From Spirochaetaceae bacterium (lineage in GTDB: Bacteria > Spirochaetota > Spirochaetia > DSM-27196 > PWMO01): a DNA stretch of 64,000 nt. A program made the translations under genes and the position numbers. The notes under the pieces were generated by a model. It did not search any database. It was not told the DNA's origin and saw only the letters and a program-made list of their open reading frames with translations. The stretch's first letter is position 1. Every line of letters begins with the position of its first letter. Shown here piece by piece: positions 59,557-64,000 of this stretch. The stretch lies in the NCBI GenBank assembly GCA_007693485.1, contig REDM01000178.1:1-64000 (forward strand). The letters are read 5' to 3'.

Positions 59557-60642
59557 ATGAGCGAATTCGCCGGTGGTGACGATCGACAACGACTTGGCCT
59601 CGCGCTGATTATTGCGACCCTGCTGCATGTCATGGTAGGGGTAGGCACGCTCTTCGTCGATTTTGCACCCGACATCCCCCAACCGGAGTTCCCCCCGGTC
59701 CTCGTCCGCCTCGAACCAATCGATCCAATACCACCACCGCCACCGCCGCCGCGACCGACTCCGGTACCAGCACAGCCGGTACCCCAGCCGACGCCACAGC
59801 CGACGCCACAGCCGCAACCCGCACCGGTGGTGCCTCAGCCGGCTCCCGCCCAGCCACAACAGCGGCCCGCGCAGCCGGCCCCGACGCAACCTGCTCCAAC
59901 GCAACCGCGACAGCCGGCACCGAGTACCGCTCCCGCTCCAAGCACAGCCCCGGCGCCGCCACCGGCACATAACATCCCGATGCAGCAGTGGGACGCTGCG
60001 GCGCTGCAGGGTACTCCGCGCAGCGATGCTCCCCGCACCACGAGCCCGTCTCCGAGCCGTGCGGTTGATGAAGCGGCCACCGCTGCGGCGGGCGAGCTCC
60101 CCGCGTGGGCCTCACAGGCAATGGCGAGTGCGGGTATCTCAACCGCAGGCATGGAGCGGGCGGCTGTGGAGCAGGTGGCGCAGCGCGTGCAGAGCGATGC
60201 GCGTTTCCGCGAACAGCTGCTATCGGCCATCGCCGCGGTGCAGCGGGCGCCGGCAACCAGACCGTCGACGTCGGGCACTGCCGGCGGGACAACCTCAGGA
60301 ACCGACCCGGGCGGTCCCGCCCTCACCGGTGACTCCGCGGGTGGCATGATTCAGTGGTCCGACGGTGCCGGGCGTGGGGGAATACCGCGCGAACCGCGCA
60401 TTACCGCGGCCATGTTCGGCGGGTCGGTTCCGGCCCGAACGGAGTTTGTGGTGCTCTTTGACGTGGGGCCAAACGGATCGGTTATACCGGGTTCTATTGT
60501 GTTCCAGACCCGTTCCGGGTACACTCGTGTCAACGAAGAGGTGCGGCGCACGATCAGCGGCTGGACCTTTCAACCCAAAGCGGGTGCATCCGTGGAGACG
60601 GCGATCGTGACCTTGATTGTCTTCCGGGAGGATGTGCTTTAA
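59557..60642 (+). CDS. TonB-family energy transducer with long Pro-rich linker
   Basis: N-terminal TM, PPPPPPRPTPVPAQPVPQPTPQPTPQPQP linker, C-terminal TonB-like VNEEVRRTISGWTFQPKAGASVETAIVTLIVF. Confidence 0.87.
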   Translation: MSEFAGGDDRQRLGLALIIATLLHVMVGVGTLFVDFAPDIPQPEFPPVLVRLEPIDPIPPPPPPPRPTPVPAQPVPQPTPQPTPQPQPAPVVPQPAPAQPQQRPAQPAPTQPAPTQPRQPAPSTAPAPSTAPAPPPAHNIPMQQWDAAALQGTPRSDAPRTTSPSPSRAVDEAATAAAGELPAWASQAMASAGISTAGMERAAVEQVAQRVQSDARFREQLLSAIAAVQRAPATRPSTSGTAGGTTSGTDPGGPALTGDSAGGMIQWSDGAGRGGIPREPRITAAMFGGSVPARTEFVVLFDVGPNGSVIPGSIVFQTRSGYTRVNEEVRRTISGWTFQPKAGASVETAIVTLIVFREDVL

Positions 60643-60662
60643 AGAAAGGAACGCATTCCCCG

Positions 60663-61319
60663 ATGAAGCTCCGCGCGGTTGCCTTCGACATCGACGGCAC
60701 GCTCTACGACAACGCAATCATGCACCGACGCTCGATCTGGTTTGCGCTTCGCAACTGGAGGGTTCTCAACGCGTTTCGGCGCGTGCGTCACGAACTTCGC
60801 CTCATTCGTCCAATCGAGAACTTCCCCCGTATGCAGGCAGAGCTGCTCGCTGGAGAACTCAAGACCACACCGGAGCGGGCGCAGGAGATCATCCAGCAGC
60901 TCTTCTACGATACCTGGGAGCAGGTTCTGCATCGGGTGCCGTTGTGCGACGGGGTGCGCGAGACCATCGACAGTTTCCGAAGCGCCGGTCTCAAACTTGC
61001 GGTAGCCTCGGATTTTCCCGTGACGCGAAAACTCGGTATTCTGAATATCGAAGGGCTATGGAACTGCGAAATCTCGACAGAAGCGGTGGGTTACCTCAAG
61101 CCCAATCCCGAGCCGTTTCGGGCGCTTCTGGACTGTCTGGACGAACCGGCTGAATCGGTCCTTTACGTGGGCAACAGCTATCGGTACGACGTTGAAGGGG
61201 CGCGCAACGTCGGCATGCCGACAGCGCACTATACGCGTCGGGCCAGACCTGATTCGGTTGCCGATCTGTCGTTTTCGAATTACAAAATACTCCGCGATTG
61301 GGTATTGACAAAAGTCTGA
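60663..61319 (+). CDS. HAD-superfamily hydrolase
   Basis: LRAVAFDIDGTLYDN motif I, LAVASDFPV motif II, LKPNPEPF, VLYVGNSYRYDVEGARNVGM. Confidence 0.88.
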   Translation: MKLRAVAFDIDGTLYDNAIMHRRSIWFALRNWRVLNAFRRVRHELRLIRPIENFPRMQAELLAGELKTTPERAQEIIQQLFYDTWEQVLHRVPLCDGVRETIDSFRSAGLKLAVASDFPVTRKLGILNIEGLWNCEISTEAVGYLKPNPEPFRALLDCLDEPAESVLYVGNSYRYDVEGARNVGMPTAHYTRRARPDSVADLSFSNYKILRDWVLTKV

Positions 61320-61350
61320 GATTCCATATGCATTCCCGGGTTTTTTGCGG

Positions 61351-61356
61351 TATAAT
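61351..61356 (+). promoter_or_regulatory. Candidate -10 element (TATAAT) upstream of the coiled-coil gene
   Basis: Consensus TATAAT 34 bp before the ATG at 61390; no good -35 at 16-18 nt. Confidence 0.35.
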
Positions 61357-61389
61357 ACCCGTGGTAATTTACCCTGGGGAGGGGAACAG

Positions 61390-64000
61390 ATGGTATTCTC
61401 AGCCGGAAACGTACTCGTACTGTTTATAGTACTGGTCATCCTCGCGATTTACCGCCAACTCGACCGCAATAACCGCTCACTGGAAAAGGTCAAACGCTTC
61501 GCGGAGCGCGTGCAGGGTGATCTCGATGCCCTTGTCGAGCAGAAGGCCACAGCAATCAAGGACATGGGAATCGAGCTCGAAGTTCACCAGCGTGCGGCGC
61601 GCGAGGTCCTCAAACGGATTCAAACGCTGGAAGATGGCCTGTCCAAACGCGCGGAGCAGATCGAGAACATCGGAAACCGCATTGGTGATTACGACACCGC
61701 CCTCGATGAGCTCCTCAAGATGACTGAGCGTGCGCAGGAAAACATCACCCGTATCAAGGACGAATCCGAATACATCGACACCGTGGGAAAGCGGCTGAAG
61801 CAGTCGCAGACGCGCATGGACGAGATTGGTACGCGGATCCCGGAGCTGGTCACCGAGTTTGCCCGGCACAACGCCGGAGAGCTCGAGAAGCTCGAAGAGT
61901 CCGTCTTCCGCAGGGCCGACGAACGGATCAACGCGCTCACCGAATCGCTTGATTCGGTTGCCTACCGCTTGAACGAGTTCGAGGAATCGGTGGCGACCGC
62001 CCGCGCGGCCAGCGACGAGGTGACCGCCGGCGCGATCGCCGATCTCGAGCGCACGGCCGAGAAAACGGTGGAGCGCCTGGCATCGAAGGGCGAAGAGGCT
62101 CACAAGGCAATCGAGCGCTACGCGGGACGCTTCTCCAAAGTGGAGCAGGACTACGAGAGTCGGCTCGAGAAGATCGCAGCGCGGGGCGAGAAGATGGAAA
62201 CCGCCGCGCTCGAAAAGCTCAAGGACCATATCAAGAATCGCGTGCAGGGAGTCTCCGAAGAGTTGTCGCGGACCATCGCCGAACAGCATAAGGAAGCCGA
62301 AGCGCGGATTAAGGAAGTTCGCCTGTTGATCAACAACGGCGGAACCGCAATGAAGAGCTGGGAAGCCGAGCTGGCGACGGTTGGCAAGCACGTTGCCGAC
62401 GAGATGCAGGCGCTGCGCGACCGTCTCGCCGGGTCCACGCAGGAAGTGGAGCAGCAGGTGCTCGCCGCGGTGGAGGCTCGGATCCACGAGTTCGAGGATG
62501 CGATCTCCTACCGTGTACAGAAGATCGAAGGCGTTACCAGCGATATCGATGCCCTGGAGGCGGCGCTTCGGCAATCGATGCTGGCCGCCCAGGAGCAGGT
62601 TTCGGCCGAGTTCGACCAGTTTGGCGCCAATCTCATGGAACAGCGGGAAGCGGATCGCAGCGCAGCGGAAGCCTCGTTTGCCGCGCTGCGCGATGAGATG
62701 GCCGGCTTGGAGCAGGGGCTCAATGAGCTCAAACAGCGTGCGTACGAGAACGTCTCAGAGAAACTTCAAGGCTTTGAGGACGAATTCTTTACCGATCTGC
62801 GCGATCGCAGCGTTGCCATCGAGGGTCGGCTTGACGAGTTCCAGACCGATCTTCGGACGCGCCTGGCCGAGATGGAGGAGCGCTACGCTGCCGAACGTGA
62901 GTCGGTGGAGGTTGGATACCGTGATCAGTTGCGTACGCGGCTGAACGAGCACCAGCAAACGGTACAGACCCGTCTGGAGACCACCAGCCGCAAGGCGGAA
63001 TCCCTTGAGAAAGAGCTCGGCGTCCGGTTCGTCGAGTGGGAGCAGAGCGTCGATGGATTCCGCGAACACGCGGCCGCCGAGCTGCAGGCTGCCGGAGAAG
63101 CGGCTCGCGCCCGGTTTGAAGAAGAGCTCGAACGGCGCGCGGCAGCGATCGCGTCACAGGTTGAGTCATTCGAACGTGGCGTTGCCGGACGCGTCCAGGA
63201 GCTGGACCAGAGCGTGTCGACGCGAATCCAGGAAGTATCCACCCGGATCGATGAGACGCAGTCCGACGTTGCCCTCGCGCAGGCAAAGCTTGAGCAGCAG
63301 ATTGGCGCAACCACCGACGAACTCGAACAGCAGATTGGCGACTTCCGCCGGCAGGTTACCGCGGAGATGGCCGAGTTTTCCGGTGAGGTTCGCGACAAGC
63401 GGGATCGGCTTGCGATCCAGGTTGGAGAGCTCGAGGATCGGCTGTCGACCGTGCGCAGCGACATGGACAGTCGGGTGGACGAGGTGCTGGTACGCTTCAA
63501 GTCGCAGTACGACGATCTGGAGCGCCATCTCGGCGCACGGGCATCTGAGGTTCAGGATCAATCCGAGGAGATCTCGCGTGAGATCACCTCCCTTGTGCAG
63601 CAGACGCGCGAACAGTTCTCCGGCATGCAGCAGAAGATGCTCGGCCGGCTCCAGGACGAAACCCGCGTCATCGCGGTCAACCTCGAAGAAATCGATAAGC
63701 GGCAGAAACAGTTTGTGGAACAGACCCGAATTTTCGAGCGGGCCGACACGCTCAAGGTTTCGCTCGAACAGAACGTCGATCAGCTGAAAACCGAAATCGG
63801 CCGGGTGGAACAGATGCGGTCCGAAGTTCGCGAGCTCGACGGTCAGGTGGGACGGCTGCGCAAAGCAGCCGGCGAGGCGGCCGAGAAGATGGCGCGCTTT
63901 GTCGCCGAAAAGCGGAGGATTGACGCGCTGGAAGACGACTTCCGCCGCCTGATCGCCATGTCGCAGTCGATTGAGACGCGGCTCGAACAGGTGACCGCGA
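61390..64000 (+). CDS. SpiroCoCo-like giant membrane-anchored coiled-coil protein (truncated by the window end)
   Basis: ATG at 61390 after GGGGAGGGG; MVFSAGNVLVLFIVLVILAIYRQLDRNNRSLEKVKRFAERVQGDLDALVEQKATAIKDMG..., continuous heptad-like E/R/L-rich frame to the window edge; absent from the ORF track because no stop is reached. Confidence 0.85.
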   Translation, partial: MVFSAGNVLVLFIVLVILAIYRQLDRNNRSLEKVKRFAERVQGDLDALVEQKATAIKDMGIELEVHQRAAREVLKRIQTLEDGLSKRAEQIENIGNRIGDYDTALDELLKMTERAQENITRIKDESEYIDTVGKRLKQSQTRMDEIGTRIPELVTEFARHNAGELEKLEESVFRRADERINALTESLDSVAYRLNEFEESVATARAASDEVTAGAIADLERTAEKTVERLASKGEEAHKAIERYAGRFSKVEQDYESRLEKIAARGEKMETAALEKLKDHIKNRVQGVSEELSRTIAEQHKEAEARIKEVRLLINNGGTAMKSWEAELATVGKHVADEMQALRDRLAGSTQEVEQQVLAAVEARIHEFEDAISYRVQKIEGVTSDIDALEAALRQSMLAAQEQVSAEFDQFGANLMEQREADRSAAEASFAALRDEMAGLEQGLNELKQRAYENVSEKLQGFEDEFFTDLRDRSVAIEGRLDEFQTDLRTRLAEMEERYAAERESVEVGYRDQLRTRLNEHQQTVQTRLETTSRKAESLEKELGVRFVEWEQSVDGFREHAAAELQAAGEAARARFEEELERRAAAIASQVESFERGVAGRVQELDQSVSTRIQEVSTRIDETQSDVALAQAKLEQQIGATTDELEQQIGDFRRQVTAEMAEFSGEVRDKRDRLAIQVGELEDRLSTVRSDMDSRVDEVLVRFKSQYDDLERHLGARASEVQDQSEEISREITSLVQQTREQFSGMQQKMLGRLQDETRVIAVNLEEIDKRQKQFVEQTRIFERADTLKVSLEQNVDQLKTEIGRVEQMRSEVRELDGQVGRLRKAAGEAAEKMARFVAEKRRIDALEDDFRRLIAMSQSIETRLEQVTA

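Noticed and set aside
59730-59960. CCA/CCG-rich repetitive tract considered as a non-coding repeat
   Set aside because: In-frame Pro/Gln/Thr-rich linker of the TonB-like protein
61477-62574. 365-aa minus-strand ORF
   Set aside because: Antisense to the open coiled-coil frame starting at 61390; composition is the mirror of a Glu/Arg-rich coiled coil

Overview
The window is a compact, GC-rich bacterial chromosome segment. Gene content (TmpC/BMP-type transporter, SpiroCoCo-like coiled-coil protein, rpsB-tsf-frr-uppS-cdsA-rseP order) points to a spirochaete; this taxonomic call is inference. Most of it is housekeeping: hisC, clpB, argH, rpsF-ssb-rpsR-rplI-dnaB, rpsB-tsf-frr-uppS-cdsA-rseP, maf, tRNA-Arg(CCG), kbl, rny-ymdB-tlyA, ptsI-der. 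I found no rRNA, CRISPR array, transposase or phage module. The points most worth a second look are: (1) a cysteate-synthase-like PLP enzyme directly upstream of a serine-palmitoyltransferase/AONS-type acyltransferase, with a divergent TetR regulator, which is a candidate sulfonolipid (capnine-type) locus; (2) a nitrogen-control cluster nifA-like/amt/glnK/glnE with a near-consensus -24/-12 sigma-54 promoter, an intrinsic terminator and a GlnE carrying an N-terminal extension that looks like two ACT domains; (3) a MerR-type HTH fused to what looks like a degenerate UDP-sugar pyrophosphorylase domain; (4) a TPR / outer-membrane-barrel / ExbB / ExbD / TonB operon; (5) three ribosomal proteins (S2, S18, L9) with long low-complexity extensions; (6) a perfect 20-bp tandem duplication carrying TTGACA upstream of tRNA-Arg. 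All homology calls are from reading the sequence; no database search was run.
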